From an uncultured Mitsuokella sp. (GTDB lineage: Bacteria > Bacillota > Negativicutes > Selenomonadales > Selenomonadaceae), in the NCBI GenBank assembly GCA_900770895.1, contig CAAGMF010000024.1, positions 1-41,102 on the forward strand: a stretch of DNA of 41,102 nt. Reading direction: 5' to 3'. Below are positions 23,476 through 31,539 of this stretch, one piece after another. The notes beneath the pieces are model-generated. The model was not told the origin of the DNA. It did not search any database and saw only the letters and a program-made list of their open reading frames with translations. Each line of letters begins with the position of its first letter. The stretch's first letter is position 1. The translations under genes were made by a program, and so were the position numbers.

Positions 23476-25137
23476 ATGAAAGGAGCAAAAGCGGTGGCGG
23501 CCTGCCTGCAGGAGCAGGGCGTCGACACAGTATTTGGTTATCCGGGAGGCATGATTCTGCCGCTATATGATGCCTTTTACGATGATAAAGGCATCCGTCA
23601 GATACTCGTGACGCATGAGCAGAATGCAGCGCATGCAGCGGACGGCTATGCCCGCGTATCGGGCAAGGTCGGCGTGTGCATCGCCACATCGGGACCCGGG
23701 GCTACGAACCTCGTCACGGGGCTCGCGACGGCCTTTATGGATTCCATCCCGGTGGTTGCCATCACGGGACAGGTCGATACATCCCTGCTGGGCAGCGACT
23801 CTTTCCAGGAGACAGACATCCTGGATGTTACGATGCCGGTCACGAAGCATAATTTCAAGGTCAAAGACGCCGACAAGCTCATCCCGAGCCTGCGTCGGGC
23901 GTTCGATATCGCCCGCAGCGGGCGGCCGGGGCCGGTGCTCGTCGACATCCCGCGCAATTTGTTCTTTGCTGACGTCGACTATACTCCGCAGAAGCCCACG
24001 CATCACGTCCCCGGCCAGCCGGATGCTGATTTCCGGATCTGCGTGGCCGAGGCCGCCCGGGTCATAGCGGAGGCGGAGCGGCCGGTCGTCATCGTGGGTG
24101 GCGGCGTCATATCAGCCGGAGCCTCGCAGGAGGTCATCGAGTTCGTCGAGAAATTCCATCTGCCTGTAGCGCATACGCTGATGGGGCTCGGTGCCATACC
24201 AAGCTCTCATCCGCAGTCGCTCGGTTTCGCCGGCATGCATGGCACGAAGGCGGCCAATCATGCGATAGCGGAAGCAGATCTCGTCATAGCGATCGGCAGC
24301 CGCTTCGGCGACCGCCAGACGGGCAATCTCGATAAATACACCGCTCATACGAAATTCATCCACATCGATATCGATCCGGCCGAGATCGATAAGAACATCG
24401 GCAATTCGCTGGGACTGGCCGGGGATATGAAGACCATACTCGCGCTGCTCATGCAGCACGATGGCGGCAGCAGGCATGAGGAATGGTGGCAGCGCATCGA
24501 AACGTGGAGCGAGGAGTATGACTATGACTACTCCCAGAGTCGCCTGACCGTGCCCTGGGCCATGCATCAGATCGCCCAGCGCACCCGCGGCAAAGCTTAT
24601 GCCTATGCCACGGACGTCGGGCAGCATCAGATGTGGGCTGCCCTGCACCTGCGGGTCGAGGAACCGCGCACCTGGCTGACTTCGGGCGGACTCGGTACGA
24701 TGGGATTCGGCCTGCCGGCGGCCATGGGAGCACAGCTCTACTATGGTCCGAAACGCCGGGTCATCCATGTAGCCGGTGACGGCGGCATCAAGATGACCGG
24801 CAACGAGTACTATACAATCGCGCGCTTGAACCTGCCGGTCCTGTCCATCATCGTCAACAACACCAGCCTGGGCATGATTCGTCAGCTGCAGAAAGTCAAC
24901 TACAACGAGCGCTACATCGCCTGCGAGTTCGACTATCAGATGGATTTCGTGGCATATGTGCAGTCATTCGGTATAAAGGCCGAAGCCGTGTCGACTCAGG
25001 AAGAATTCGCTGAGGCCCTGCGCAAAGCCCTCGAGGATGCCACTCATCCCCGCGTGATCGTCATGAACGTCTGGCGCAGCTTCGTCGAGCCAATGATCAA
25101 AGACGGAGCGATTGACAAGTTCGTCGAATTCAAATAA
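23476..25137 (+). CDS. ilvB: Acetolactate synthase large (catalytic) subunit
   Basis: IlvB condenses two pyruvates, or pyruvate and 2-ketobutyrate, in the first common step to valine, leucine and isoleucine, using ThDP, Mg2+ and FAD. The 553-residue protein has GYPGGMILPLYDA, the catalytic Glu48 in THEQNAAHAADGYAR, the ATSGPGATNLVTGLA loop, the FAD-domain segment GLGAIP, and the ThDP motif VAGDGGIKM (about residues 432-440) ending in VNNTSLGM. These favour the anabolic, FAD-containing type. It ends the operon, 4 kb from its regulatory subunit ilvN. GGGGAGGA precedes the ATG and a clear terminator follows. Confidence 0.96.
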   Translation: MKGAKAVAACLQEQGVDTVFGYPGGMILPLYDAFYDDKGIRQILVTHEQNAAHAADGYARVSGKVGVCIATSGPGATNLVTGLATAFMDSIPVVAITGQVDTSLLGSDSFQETDILDVTMPVTKHNFKVKDADKLIPSLRRAFDIARSGRPGPVLVDIPRNLFFADVDYTPQKPTHHVPGQPDADFRICVAEAARVIAEAERPVVIVGGGVISAGASQEVIEFVEKFHLPVAHTLMGLGAIPSSHPQSLGFAGMHGTKAANHAIAEADLVIAIGSRFGDRQTGNLDKYTAHTKFIHIDIDPAEIDKNIGNSLGLAGDMKTILALLMQHDGGSRHEEWWQRIETWSEEYDYDYSQSRLTVPWAMHQIAQRTRGKAYAYATDVGQHQMWAALHLRVEEPRTWLTSGGLGTMGFGLPAAMGAQLYYGPKRRVIHVAGDGGIKMTGNEYYTIARLNLPVLSIIVNNTSLGMIRQLQKVNYNERYIACEFDYQMDFVAYVQSFGIKAEAVSTQEEFAEALRKALEDATHPRVIVMNVWRSFVEPMIKDGAIDKFVEFK

Positions 25138-25141
25138 GAAT

Positions 25142-25180
25142 AGCCTCACCCCGCATGAATGAAGGGTGAGGCTTCTTTTT
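25142..25180 (+). terminator. Terminator of the ilv-leu operon
   Basis: AGCCTCACCC (25142-25151) pairs perfectly with GGGTGAGGCT (25164-25173), a 10-bp stem with a 12-base loop, followed by TCTTTTT. Confidence 0.88.
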
Positions 25181-25192
25181 GCCTGCCATATA

Positions 25193-25226
25193 TTGACGCT
25201 TCGTCTACATGTACGTTATAATGTAC
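25193..25226 (+). promoter_or_regulatory. Toxin-antitoxin promoter with overlapping dyad operator
   Basis: TTGACG (25193-25198) and TATAAT (25217-25222) are 18 bases apart. The -10 box is centred in a near-perfect 16-bp dyad GTACGTTATAATGTAC (25211-25226), and the ATGTACG heptamer is repeated directly. This is the expected place for autorepression by the Phd/YefM-YoeB complex. Confidence 0.7.
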
Positions 25227-25243
25227 GCATAGAGGTGATTGTA

Positions 25244-25492
25244 ATGCAGATTATGAATGCGACGAATTTTCGTCAGAATATGTATCACACGATCGAACAG
25301 ACGGTGAAATACAATGAACCAGTGTGCATTACAGGCAAGTCTGGGAATGCGGTTTTGCTGAGTGAGGAGGACTACAATGACCTCATAGCGACGATGGAAC
25401 TGTGTGCAGTTCCGGGGATGCAGGAGAAAATCGTGACTGGCATGAATACGACAGTTGACGAGTGCTTGTCTGAGGATGAAGTCAAGTGGTGA
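25244..25492 (+). CDS. Phd/YefM-family antitoxin (of a YoeB pair)
   Basis: This 82-residue antitoxin shows the Phd/YefM pattern: NATNFRQNMYHTIEQTV at the N-terminal DNA-binding region, then EPVCITGKSGNAVLLSEEDYNDL, and an acidic C-terminal tail ending SEDEVKW for toxin neutralisation. The start at 25244 is supported by AGAGGTGA upstream; the longer frame runs into the promoter. Its stop overlaps the toxin ATG (TGATG), the typical antitoxin-first coupled arrangement. It should neutralise YoeB and repress the promoter just upstream. Confidence 0.9.
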   Translation: MQIMNATNFRQNMYHTIEQTVKYNEPVCITGKSGNAVLLSEEDYNDLIATMELCAVPGMQEKIVTGMNTTVDECLSEDEVKW

Positions 25493-25755
25493 TGTATCGG
25501 ATCGTATATACCAAGGCGGCCGCAGCTGACATACCGAAGCTGAAAGCCGCTCATCTGGACAAGAAGGCGAAACAGCTCATCGAGGTGCTCAGAGAGAATC
25601 CATTTCAAAATCCACCGCGCTATGAGAAATTGCGTGGCAATCTGCTGGGGGCATATTCAAGGCGCCTGAATATCCAGCATCGTCTGGTCTATCAGGTGCT
25701 GGAAGATGAGCATATCGTCAAGATTGTCAGCATGTGGACGCATTATGAGCGCTAG
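25492..25755 (+). CDS. YoeB-family mRNA interferase toxin
   Basis: This 87-residue toxin belongs to the Txe/YoeB branch of the RelE superfamily, ribosome-dependent endoribonucleases that cut mRNA in the A site. It shows the KLKAAHLDKKAKQLIEVLRENPF helix pair and PPRYEKLRGNLLGAYSRRL with the catalytic-type Glu. RLVYQV carries the conserved Arg, and the C-terminal WTHYER supplies His-Tyr. All expected catalytic positions are present, so the toxin looks active. Start ATG overlaps the antitoxin stop; two in-frame GTGs 3 and 6 bases upstream are less likely. The system is intact, unlike the broken pair at 3.3-3.7 kb. Confidence 0.9.
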   Translation: MYRIVYTKAAAADIPKLKAAHLDKKAKQLIEVLRENPFQNPPRYEKLRGNLLGAYSRRLNIQHRLVYQVLEDEHIVKIVSMWTHYER

Positions 25756-25798
25756 CGCCAGCTCAGCAAGCTGTGCGCAGATATTCGACCAGCTATCC

Positions 25799-26242
25799 TC
25801 ATTCTTCCGGGTCGTCGTCTACGAATTTGCCGAGTACGTAGAACGTTCCGTGGGCCTTGGCGTATAGCTTGCCGTCCGCGTCGGATATCTCGCATTCGCA
25901 GGTCATCGTGTGACGGCCGTCGTGCAGGACGCGGCCGCGGGCTATGAGGCGCGTCGTGAGCGGTACGGAGTGCATGAAGTCCATGCCGAGGTCGATCGTG
26001 ACGACTTTCTTGTTCAGCGCGAGGCAGGCGGCGCCGCAGGCGGTATCGGCGAGCGTCATGAGCACGCCGCCGTGTATGATGCCGTAGAGGTTCGTGTGCT
26101 CGGCTTCGACCGTCAGCTCGAGCTGTATCTTGCCACCGCTTACCGGCACATATTCTGCGTGTATGTATTCGAGGAAGGCATTCTTGTGATAAAACTCTAT
26201 GATGTCCCGCTGTAATTCCGTTAAATTATTTTCCTGATCCAT
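25799..26242 (-). CDS. PaaI-type hotdog-fold thioesterase
   Basis: This 147-residue protein has the PaaI thioesterase signature NLYGIIHGGVLMTLADTACGAAC (the catalytic region, near residues 56-78). It is followed by VVTIDLGMDFMHSVPLTTRLIARGRVLHDGRHTMTCECEI, the second hotdog strand region. These enzymes hydrolyse aromatic or short acyl-CoA thioesters in the cytoplasm. The start at 26242 is chosen for GGAGGCAGAAG just upstream; the frame continues 44 codons further without a site. It points toward the toxin gene and is not in an evident operon. The C-terminus is acidic (DDDPEE). Confidence 0.88.
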   Translation of the reverse strand: MDQENNLTELQRDIIEFYHKNAFLEYIHAEYVPVSGGKIQLELTVEAEHTNLYGIIHGGVLMTLADTACGAACLALNKKVVTIDLGMDFMHSVPLTTRLIARGRVLHDGRHTMTCECEISDADGKLYAKAHGTFYVLGKFVDDDPEE

Positions 26243-26395
26243 TCTTCTGCCTCCATGTAAAGAAAGGTTTTCCTTTATCTTAGCACAGAAAACGCCAATA
26301 TGCCATAGCAGGCATAGCTGGAGCCTGGACCCGTCGACCAGGCAGAAATGAGGGATGTCAGGGGCGATGAGCATTGTAAAATAGTTGTAAATCGG

Positions 26396-26424
26396 TTGAC
26401 ATAGGGCCAGTCGCAGGGTATTAT
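26396..26424 (+). promoter_or_regulatory. Consensus promoter of the structured transcript
   Basis: The consensus TTGACA (26396-26401), 17 bases and TATTAT (26419-26424) form one of the best promoters in the window. The transcript would start near 26431 and there is no good coding region before the terminator at 26683-26709. Confidence 0.8.
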
Positions 26425-26430
26425 AGAGGC

Positions 26431-26709
26431 ATAGGAAAACTGGTTGTCTGGCGGTCGTGCCGTTTCCAGGGGCATGACCGGGTCAGTTTGCTGAGCTGCC
26501 TGCCGGCGCTATGGTGTCGGTAGCGGGCAGTCTCATCTGGCGGTATGACTGGGGTGATGGTATCATGATCATGATATACGGCACAGCGCCCGTGCATCAT
26601 CCTGGTCTCGTCTGTCCGGCTGGGCTTTATCCGGCCGCATGCGGTGCTATGCCGCACTTCATATATGAATATGCTGATATTGAGAGCTGTCTTTCGGACA
26701 GCTCTTTTT
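26431..26709 (+). ncRNA. Unassigned structured RNA or leader, about 280 nt
   Basis: Between a consensus promoter and a strong terminator lies a GC-rich stretch packed with complementary arms. AAACTG (26437-26442) pairs with CAGTTT (26484-26489), enclosing the 9-bp stem GGTCGTGCC/GGCATGACC (26453-26461/26471-26479). A hairpin spans 26496-26530. A 12-bp stem pairs 26548-26559 with 26595-26606 and encloses a perfect 16-bp palindrome (26561-26576). TGCGG/CCGCA follows, and then the terminator. I do not recognise it: it lacks the SRP core, tmRNA tag, RNase P and T-box signatures. It could be a free-standing RNA or a leader with an attenuator for the small gene that starts 75 bases after the terminator. 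The 70-codon frame inside lacks a ribosome site. Confidence 0.5.
26683..26709 (+). terminator. Terminator of the structured transcript
   Basis: AGAGCTGTC (26683-26691) pairs perfectly with GACAGCTCT (26697-26705) around a 5-base loop, followed by five T residues. Confidence 0.88.
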
Positions 26710-26783
26710 ATGCTGTTTTTTGATATATGCAGCGCGGCTTCACATAGTCGAGATATTGTTTCTGCGATTGGAGGTCACCTACT

Positions 26784-27071
26784 ATGAAGAAGACATTTTC
26801 CAGCAAAGCGATACGCAAGATGGAGCGCGATGCCGAAAAGCAGGTCTGGGTCGATTTGGTCACGGTAGACAAGATACCGGCGTTTGCATCATGGCTGACG
26901 GATGATTTCCATGCCTGGATCGGGCAGTCGCCAGATGCGGGCGAGATCCTGCGCGCGCATAAGGATGGCTGGACGATCGTGGTCGAGTATGATGGCCGCC
27001 ACACGAGCTGCAAGCGCGTGGTCATGGCGCTCTGGCATACGTTCGAATGCTTCGGTGAGCAGACGGCGTGA
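26784..27071 (+). CDS. Small protein of unknown function, 95 aa
   Basis: This 95-residue frame has a good ribosome site (GGAGGT, 8 bases before the ATG) and host-like codon use, so it is probably real. It is basic at the N-terminus (MKKTFSSKAIRKMERDAEK), with no membrane segment or signal peptide. Tryptophans are unusually frequent (in QVWVDL, ASWLTD, AWIGQ, GWTIV, ALWHTF) and there are two Cys (in TSCKR and FECFG). I do not recognise the family. It lies downstream of the structured transcript and its terminator, so attenuation of this gene by that leader is possible. No partner gene is adjacent. Confidence 0.6.
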   Translation: MKKTFSSKAIRKMERDAEKQVWVDLVTVDKIPAFASWLTDDFHAWIGQSPDAGEILRAHKDGWTIVVEYDGRHTSCKRVVMALWHTFECFGEQTA

Positions 27072-27133
27072 CGGCTCATTAAGATAATCGGGCCGTGAAT
27101 CTCTCAATTCAGGGAGATATACTTCATAGATTC

Positions 27134-27207
27134 AACAATGTGCTTAACTGTATACAGATATAATGTGCGATGTGCACATTGTTAAATCGATACATTCTCG
27201 CTATACT
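27134..27207 (+). promoter_or_regulatory. Ureide operon promoter with TGCACATTG/CAATGTGC operator elements
   Basis: TTGTTA (27179-27184) and TATACT (27202-27207) are 17 bases apart. Just upstream is a perfect 10-bp inverted repeat, AACAATGTGC (27134-27143) and GCACATTGTT (27174-27183). A third copy of the core, TAATGTGC, is at 27161-27168, and ATGTGCACAT (27170-27179) is itself palindromic. The same GTGCACATTG-like element abuts the -35 of the transporter promoter at 39.8 kb. The convergent PucR regulator is the natural candidate ligand. Confidence 0.6.
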
Positions 27208-27302
27208 GTAATCATAAAAATTGAATTGAGATATGCAATGGCGCATTAGTAAATATAAATATTACTTATGTGCCATTTTGTCTATCCAGGGGGTACGATT
27301 TT

Positions 27303-28541
27303 ATGAAAGCAGATATAGGGAAACTGAATAGCTGGCTGATGGGAATCGATACCTTCAATGCTACGCCTGGAGAAGGGACGACCCGAGTAGTCTATTCGAA
27401 GGAATTCTATCAGGCTCGCAATTACTTGAAACAAGAAATGCAAGCGCTTGGCCTTGAAATTCATGAGGATTGTGTCGGCAATGTCTACGGTATATATAGA
27501 GGAAGTCATCCGGAACTGCCTCCCGTATGGACCGGATCGCACATCGATACCGTTCCACATGGCGGCCGCTATGATGGGCTGGCGGGAGTATTTGCAGGTT
27601 TGGAAGCAATCCGCATGATGAAGGCCGATGGCTATCAACCGCGGCGAAGTATTTTCGTCAATGTGTATGCCGGAGAGGAAATGAGCCGTTTCGGGATGTG
27701 CTGCATCGGTAGCCGCGCGATTGTCGGCCGCATTCAGCAGCAGGATCTGAAGGACGCGAAAGATGCAGATGGCGAGAGTATCTTTGATGTCCTCAGTCGC
27801 GATGATTTCCAGCCAGAGCGGTTCCATCAAGTTTTTTCTGTAAAGCCAAAGATCCATGCAAGCCTGGAACTGCACATCGAGCAGAACAGAATCCTGCAGG
27901 ATGAAGGAATCCCAGTCGGTATTGTTACCGGCATCTGTGCACCAACCAATTTACGTTGTGAGATTCGCGGTGTTCAGTCGCATGCGGGGGGCACGAGCAT
28001 GGCGGACCGCCGCGATGCCTTCATGGCGGCAGCTGAGATTGCGTTAGCCCTTGAGGATCTGGCGAAGGTCTCGGATAGTGAATATATCACAGGGACAATC
28101 GGCGCGATCGAGCTTGTTCCTGGTGCGGCAAACGTCATTCCGGGTCAAGCAGACTTCTCTATTGATATCCGCTCGATTTCGGCGCAGGACAAGGACAATC
28201 TTGTAGAAGCACTGAAGAGCAGGATTGATGAAATCACGCAGGCCCGTAGCGTTACCTATCAGTTGAAAATGCTGAACAACGACAAACCGTATGTCTGTAA
28301 TCCGCATATCCGAAAGCTGTTACACGAAAACGCGAAAGATTTGAAACTGCCCGTGCTCGATATGATCAGCGGTGCATATCATGACAGTCTGATGCTTGGA
28401 GATATTACGGACGCAGCTATGATCTTTATCCCATGCAAGGATGGCATCAGCCATGACCGGGCAGAAATGATTGATATGGATGATCTAGCTAAGGGCACAG
28501 ACCTTTTAGCGGCAACCTTACGCCGCCTTAGTGAAGAATGA
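27303..28541 (+). CDS. M20-family ureide/N-carbamoyl amidohydrolase (AllC/HyuC-like paralogue)
   Basis: This 412-residue di-metal hydrolase is related to allantoate amidohydrolase, N-carbamoyl-amino-acid hydrolase and ureidoglycolate hydrolase. Metal ligands are seen in WTGSHIDT, the Asp of RYDGLAG, the Glu pair in VYAGEEMSRFG, the His in LELHIEQ and the His in CKDGISHDRAE. The dimerisation/substrate block SHAGGTSMADRRDAF is present. It differs from the second copy at 32.5 kb in HIEQNRIL (not HIEQGP) and SGAYHDS (not SGAGHDA). It therefore likely has another substrate, such as ureidoglycolate or an N-carbamoyl amino acid. ATG 27303 follows AGGGGGT. First gene of the ureide operon. Confidence 0.85.
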   Translation: MKADIGKLNSWLMGIDTFNATPGEGTTRVVYSKEFYQARNYLKQEMQALGLEIHEDCVGNVYGIYRGSHPELPPVWTGSHIDTVPHGGRYDGLAGVFAGLEAIRMMKADGYQPRRSIFVNVYAGEEMSRFGMCCIGSRAIVGRIQQQDLKDAKDADGESIFDVLSRDDFQPERFHQVFSVKPKIHASLELHIEQNRILQDEGIPVGIVTGICAPTNLRCEIRGVQSHAGGTSMADRRDAFMAAAEIALALEDLAKVSDSEYITGTIGAIELVPGAANVIPGQADFSIDIRSISAQDKDNLVEALKSRIDEITQARSVTYQLKMLNNDKPYVCNPHIRKLLHENAKDLKLPVLDMISGAYHDSLMLGDITDAAMIFIPCKDGISHDRAEMIDMDDLAKGTDLLAATLRRLSEE

Positions 28542-28580
28542 ATAAAAGCTGTTCTGTATGACGATAGGAGAGGACACACG

Positions 28581-29741
28581 ATGACCAAAAAGAAGATTTG
28601 CATTATCGGCGGCGGTATTTCGGGTACGGCTCTTGGTTACAACTTGAGCCTTTATGATGATGCGGATATCACGCTTTATGAGAAAGGCCGCATCGGAGCT
28701 GGCACAACGTCCAAATCAGCTGGTACGGTATGCCTTTTCGATGATTCTCTGAACAATCGCTATTGGGATGTTCGCCTTTATGGTTTTGAAACATATTGCA
28801 AGATGGAGAAGGAAAAACCGGGATCTGCTGGTTTTGATAAGACAGGTACGCTGGTCTGCGCACTGGATGAAAAAGATGAGAAGCGCATCAAGACGGGGAT
28901 CGCTCTGGCAAAATCCGCTGGTTACACAGGCGAATACATCACGGATAAGGACCGGATCAAAGAGATTCTACCGATGATCGACCCGGATTCCATCATCGGT
29001 GCAGGTTATACGGCAGATGATGGTTATTTCGATGGCACGATGATTTCCAATAATTTCGCCAGCAAGATGGAAGCAAATGGCGCAAAAGTCATCATCGGTG
29101 TCGGCGTTACAGACATCAAGGTGGAAAATGGTGCTGCCGTCGGTATCACGACCTCCGAAGGCAGCCAGGAAGCTTACGATGTTATCGTAGATTGCACGGG
29201 ACCGTGGAGCCGTTTCACCGGGCAGATGGTCGATTTGGAAGTACCAATCTGGCACACGAAGGCAGAAGCATTCTTCATGGCACCGGCAGAAAAATTGGAC
29301 TATGTATTCCCCGTCCTGAAATTCCCGGCCTTCTATGCACTGCGCGCTGGCAATAACATCTTCATCTGCAAATCACATCTTTCGATGGATCTGGATAATC
29401 CGATGCATGCCGGGCAGTGGGATCCGGATAAACTGCCGGAACGCGGTGGCACGGATGACTATTTCATCGAGTTCCTGTTCGAGCAGATGGAGAAGAACGT
29501 GCCTGGTTTGGTCGATGCAGGACTTAGTTCTTCCTGGCTGTCGTATCGCGCAGAGCCACGCGACTTCCTGCCAATCATCGGCGATACGCCGGTTAAGAAT
29601 TATCTCCTGGCAACTGGCTATGGCGGAAATGGTGTCATCGAAGCACCAGCCGTTAGCCGCGACCTGGCAAAATACATCATGCGTGGCGAAAGTACGCTTC
29701 TCCTTGAAGAATGGGCATTCTCGAGACTGTTGAAGAAATGA
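28581..29741 (+). CDS. FAD-dependent oxidoreductase, DAO/glycine-oxidase family, ETF-linked
   Basis: This 386-residue flavoprotein has the dinucleotide-binding start KICIIGGGISGTALGYNL, an acidic second-strand end, and SKSAGTVCLF near the flavin. Further on is VDCTGPWSRF, and the C-terminal FLPIIGDTPVKNYLLATGYGGNGVIEAP carries the second FAD block. This places it in the D-amino-acid oxidase superfamily with glycine oxidase, sarcosine and dimethylglycine dehydrogenases. The genes for EtfB and EtfA follow 12 bases later, so it is more likely a dehydrogenase passing electrons to ETF than an oxidase. The substrate is probably an amine or amino acid made by the ureide pathway (ureidoglycine, glycine or similar). 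That is inference. No ureidoglycolate dehydrogenase (AllD) is present in the cluster. Confidence 0.82.
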   Translation: MTKKKICIIGGGISGTALGYNLSLYDDADITLYEKGRIGAGTTSKSAGTVCLFDDSLNNRYWDVRLYGFETYCKMEKEKPGSAGFDKTGTLVCALDEKDEKRIKTGIALAKSAGYTGEYITDKDRIKEILPMIDPDSIIGAGYTADDGYFDGTMISNNFASKMEANGAKVIIGVGVTDIKVENGAAVGITTSEGSQEAYDVIVDCTGPWSRFTGQMVDLEVPIWHTKAEAFFMAPAEKLDYVFPVLKFPAFYALRAGNNIFICKSHLSMDLDNPMHAGQWDPDKLPERGGTDDYFIEFLFEQMEKNVPGLVDAGLSSSWLSYRAEPRDFLPIIGDTPVKNYLLATGYGGNGVIEAPAVSRDLAKYIMRGESTLLLEEWAFSRLLKK

Positions 29742-29753
29742 GGCGGATGATGC

Positions 29754-30536
29754 ATGAAAATAGCAATTTGCATTAAGCACGTTCCTGTCAGTGAAGATGT
29801 AGAGATTGATCCGGTTACGCATAGCGTTCGCCGCAGTGATGCGACGTGCGATATCAATCCATGTGATTTAAATGCCATGGAGATGGCGGCACAGCTCAAG
29901 AAGGCAACCAATAGCACGATCGATGTTTATACCATGGGGCCCGATGGGGCAACGGCATCTTTGAAGAAATGTATCGCACTGGGAGCCGATGAAGCGTATC
30001 TCCTGAGCGATCGGAAGTTTGCTGGTCGTGATACCCTTGGCACGGCCCGTGTGCTTGCAGATTTCGTCAAGCGAGGAGCGTACGACATCGTTTTCACAGG
30101 AGCGGAATCAAGCGATGGAGCAACCGGACAGGTCGGCGCTATGCTCGCAGAACTTCTCGGCATAGCAGATGTCGCAGATGCTGTATCCGTAGAGCAGGAC
30201 GCCGATGGTGCACTGATCATCGGAAAGAAATTGCAGCAGGGAACGCTGAAACTCAAGGCCGTTGGCCCTGTCCTCCTGTCCGTCCCCTTTGGCTGCAACG
30301 AACCGAAGCTCCCGACACTGCGTGCCCAGATGAAAGCAAACCACAAAGAGATCCACGTCCTGACCGGGGCAGACTGTGATTCCGCTGTCCTTGCGGACCT
30401 GGAAATCAAATCCGTCGTCACGGATGTATATCCGGCACCAGAAGCAGTCCGGCAGGCAAAAGAGATTACAGGTACGCCGAAGGAAATCGCTGCGAAGATT
30501 CAGGAACTCTTGGAAGGGAGCGAGCAGGATGTCTGA
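29754..30536 (+). CDS. etfB: Electron transfer flavoprotein beta subunit
   Basis: This 260-residue protein has the EtfB pattern: IAICIKHVPVSEDVEIDP at the N-terminus, NPCDLNAMEMAAQLK, and the AMP/FAD-binding domain ALGADEAYLLSDRKFAGRDTLGTARVL. The block DIVFTGAESSDGATGQVGAMLAELLG is the usual signature. It pairs with EtfA, whose start overlaps its end by 8 bases. Position immediately after the FAD dehydrogenase gene implies a dedicated electron acceptor. The recognition loop region around AQMKANHKEIHVL lacks clear specificity clues. Whether the pair is non-bifurcating cannot be settled by eye. Confidence 0.93.
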   Translation: MKIAICIKHVPVSEDVEIDPVTHSVRRSDATCDINPCDLNAMEMAAQLKKATNSTIDVYTMGPDGATASLKKCIALGADEAYLLSDRKFAGRDTLGTARVLADFVKRGAYDIVFTGAESSDGATGQVGAMLAELLGIADVADAVSVEQDADGALIIGKKLQQGTLKLKAVGPVLLSVPFGCNEPKLPTLRAQMKANHKEIHVLTGADCDSAVLADLEIKSVVTDVYPAPEAVRQAKEITGTPKEIAAKIQELLEGSEQDV

Positions 30537-31494
30537 AATCGTTGTTTACGCACAGATTACCAGGAATGGTCTGAATCCAGAGACAGCTGAACTCGTTACT
30601 GCGGCGCAGGAGGTTGCCAAGGTTTCCGGCGAGACCATCACTGTTCTCGCTGCGGATGATCAAGCACCAGCTTGCGAAGATGCGCTGAAACTGGATGGCG
30701 TCACTGATGTTGTCCTCCTCCATACAGCTGGCATCAGTGAAATGCAGACCGATGTGCTGAGCCAGGTCATTGCCGATGCGATTGCCTCTCGCGATGTATC
30801 GACGATTCTTGCGCCATCGGATCATCAGGCCAGAGCTCTCCTTTCCCGTGTTGCCGTAAAGCTCGACACCGGTATGACGGCAGCCTGCAAGGAACTGCAG
30901 GCAGAGATTGTCGATGGCAGGACTGTCGTTCATCAGATCAAGAGCTCATTCGGCAGGCAGGGACTCGTTACCTGCGACATCACGACGAATCCAGCAGTGA
31001 TTACACTGATTCCCGGCTCCTATGAGGCTGCATCTGAGACGGGCACGCCGAATGTCCGGATTATCGAAAAGGAAAATCTGGCGTCATCGCTCGAAGTGCT
31101 GGAGTTTGAAGAAAGCCAGTCGGCCGATAACCTTCTGGGAGCTAAATGCGTGGTCTGCGTCGGCAAAGGTACTATGGAAGGAGAAAACTTCAACCTGGCA
31201 AAATCCTATGCAGAAAAAATCGGGGCCGCATTTGCCGGCAGTCGTCCGATGGCCGACCAGCACTGGATTGATTTTGAAGCACAGATTGGTGAATCCGGCA
31301 CAGTCATCCGACCGGAAGCATGCCTGATCTGTGGCGTTTCCGGTGCTATCCAGTTCACAGAAGGTATCAAAGGCGATCCTCTGCTTATTGCCATCAATAA
31401 GGATCCGAAGGCGCCAATCTTCAGTTTTGCGGATTACAAAGTCGTTGCTGACCTGAAGGACATTTTACCAGAGCTTCTGGTGGCAGCGGACTAA
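30529..31494 (+). CDS. etfA: Electron transfer flavoprotein alpha subunit
   Basis: This 321-residue EtfA has an N-terminal domain starting EIVVYAQITRNGLNPETAEL and the C-terminal FAD domain. That domain carries VCVGKGTMEGENF, the FAD-binding AAFAGSRPMADQHW, and ACLICGVSGAIQFTEGIKGDPLLIAINKDPKAPIFSFADYKVVADLKDILPEL. The ATG at 30529 is inside the end of etfB (8-base overlap, GGAAGGGAG upstream); longer frame starts lie far inside etfB. The FAD signature normally reads GSRxxVD; here Met-Ala replaces the usual residues after the Arg-Pro, a modest deviation. Together with EtfB it should pass electrons onward to a quinone oxidoreductase or another ETF partner not in this window. Confidence 0.93.
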   Translation: MSEIVVYAQITRNGLNPETAELVTAAQEVAKVSGETITVLAADDQAPACEDALKLDGVTDVVLLHTAGISEMQTDVLSQVIADAIASRDVSTILAPSDHQARALLSRVAVKLDTGMTAACKELQAEIVDGRTVVHQIKSSFGRQGLVTCDITTNPAVITLIPGSYEAASETGTPNVRIIEKENLASSLEVLEFEESQSADNLLGAKCVVCVGKGTMEGENFNLAKSYAEKIGAAFAGSRPMADQHWIDFEAQIGESGTVIRPEACLICGVSGAIQFTEGIKGDPLLIAINKDPKAPIFSFADYKVVADLKDILPELLVAAD

Positions 31495-31539
31495 AAATAA
31501 CATTCACTTCTTCAGATATAAGAAAGGAAGTATCTTACT

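Noticed and set aside
26431..26709. Assignment of the structured transcript to SRP RNA, tmRNA, RNase P RNA, 6S RNA or a T-box
   Set aside because: None of the invariant core sequences of the SRP, tmRNA, RNase P or T-box families is visible, and the fold is multi-hairpin rather than the single long bulged hairpin of 6S RNA.
26511..26723. 70-codon frame inside the structured transcript
   Set aside because: It has no ribosome site, reads across the terminator hairpin, and shows no family pattern; RNA structure explains the region better.
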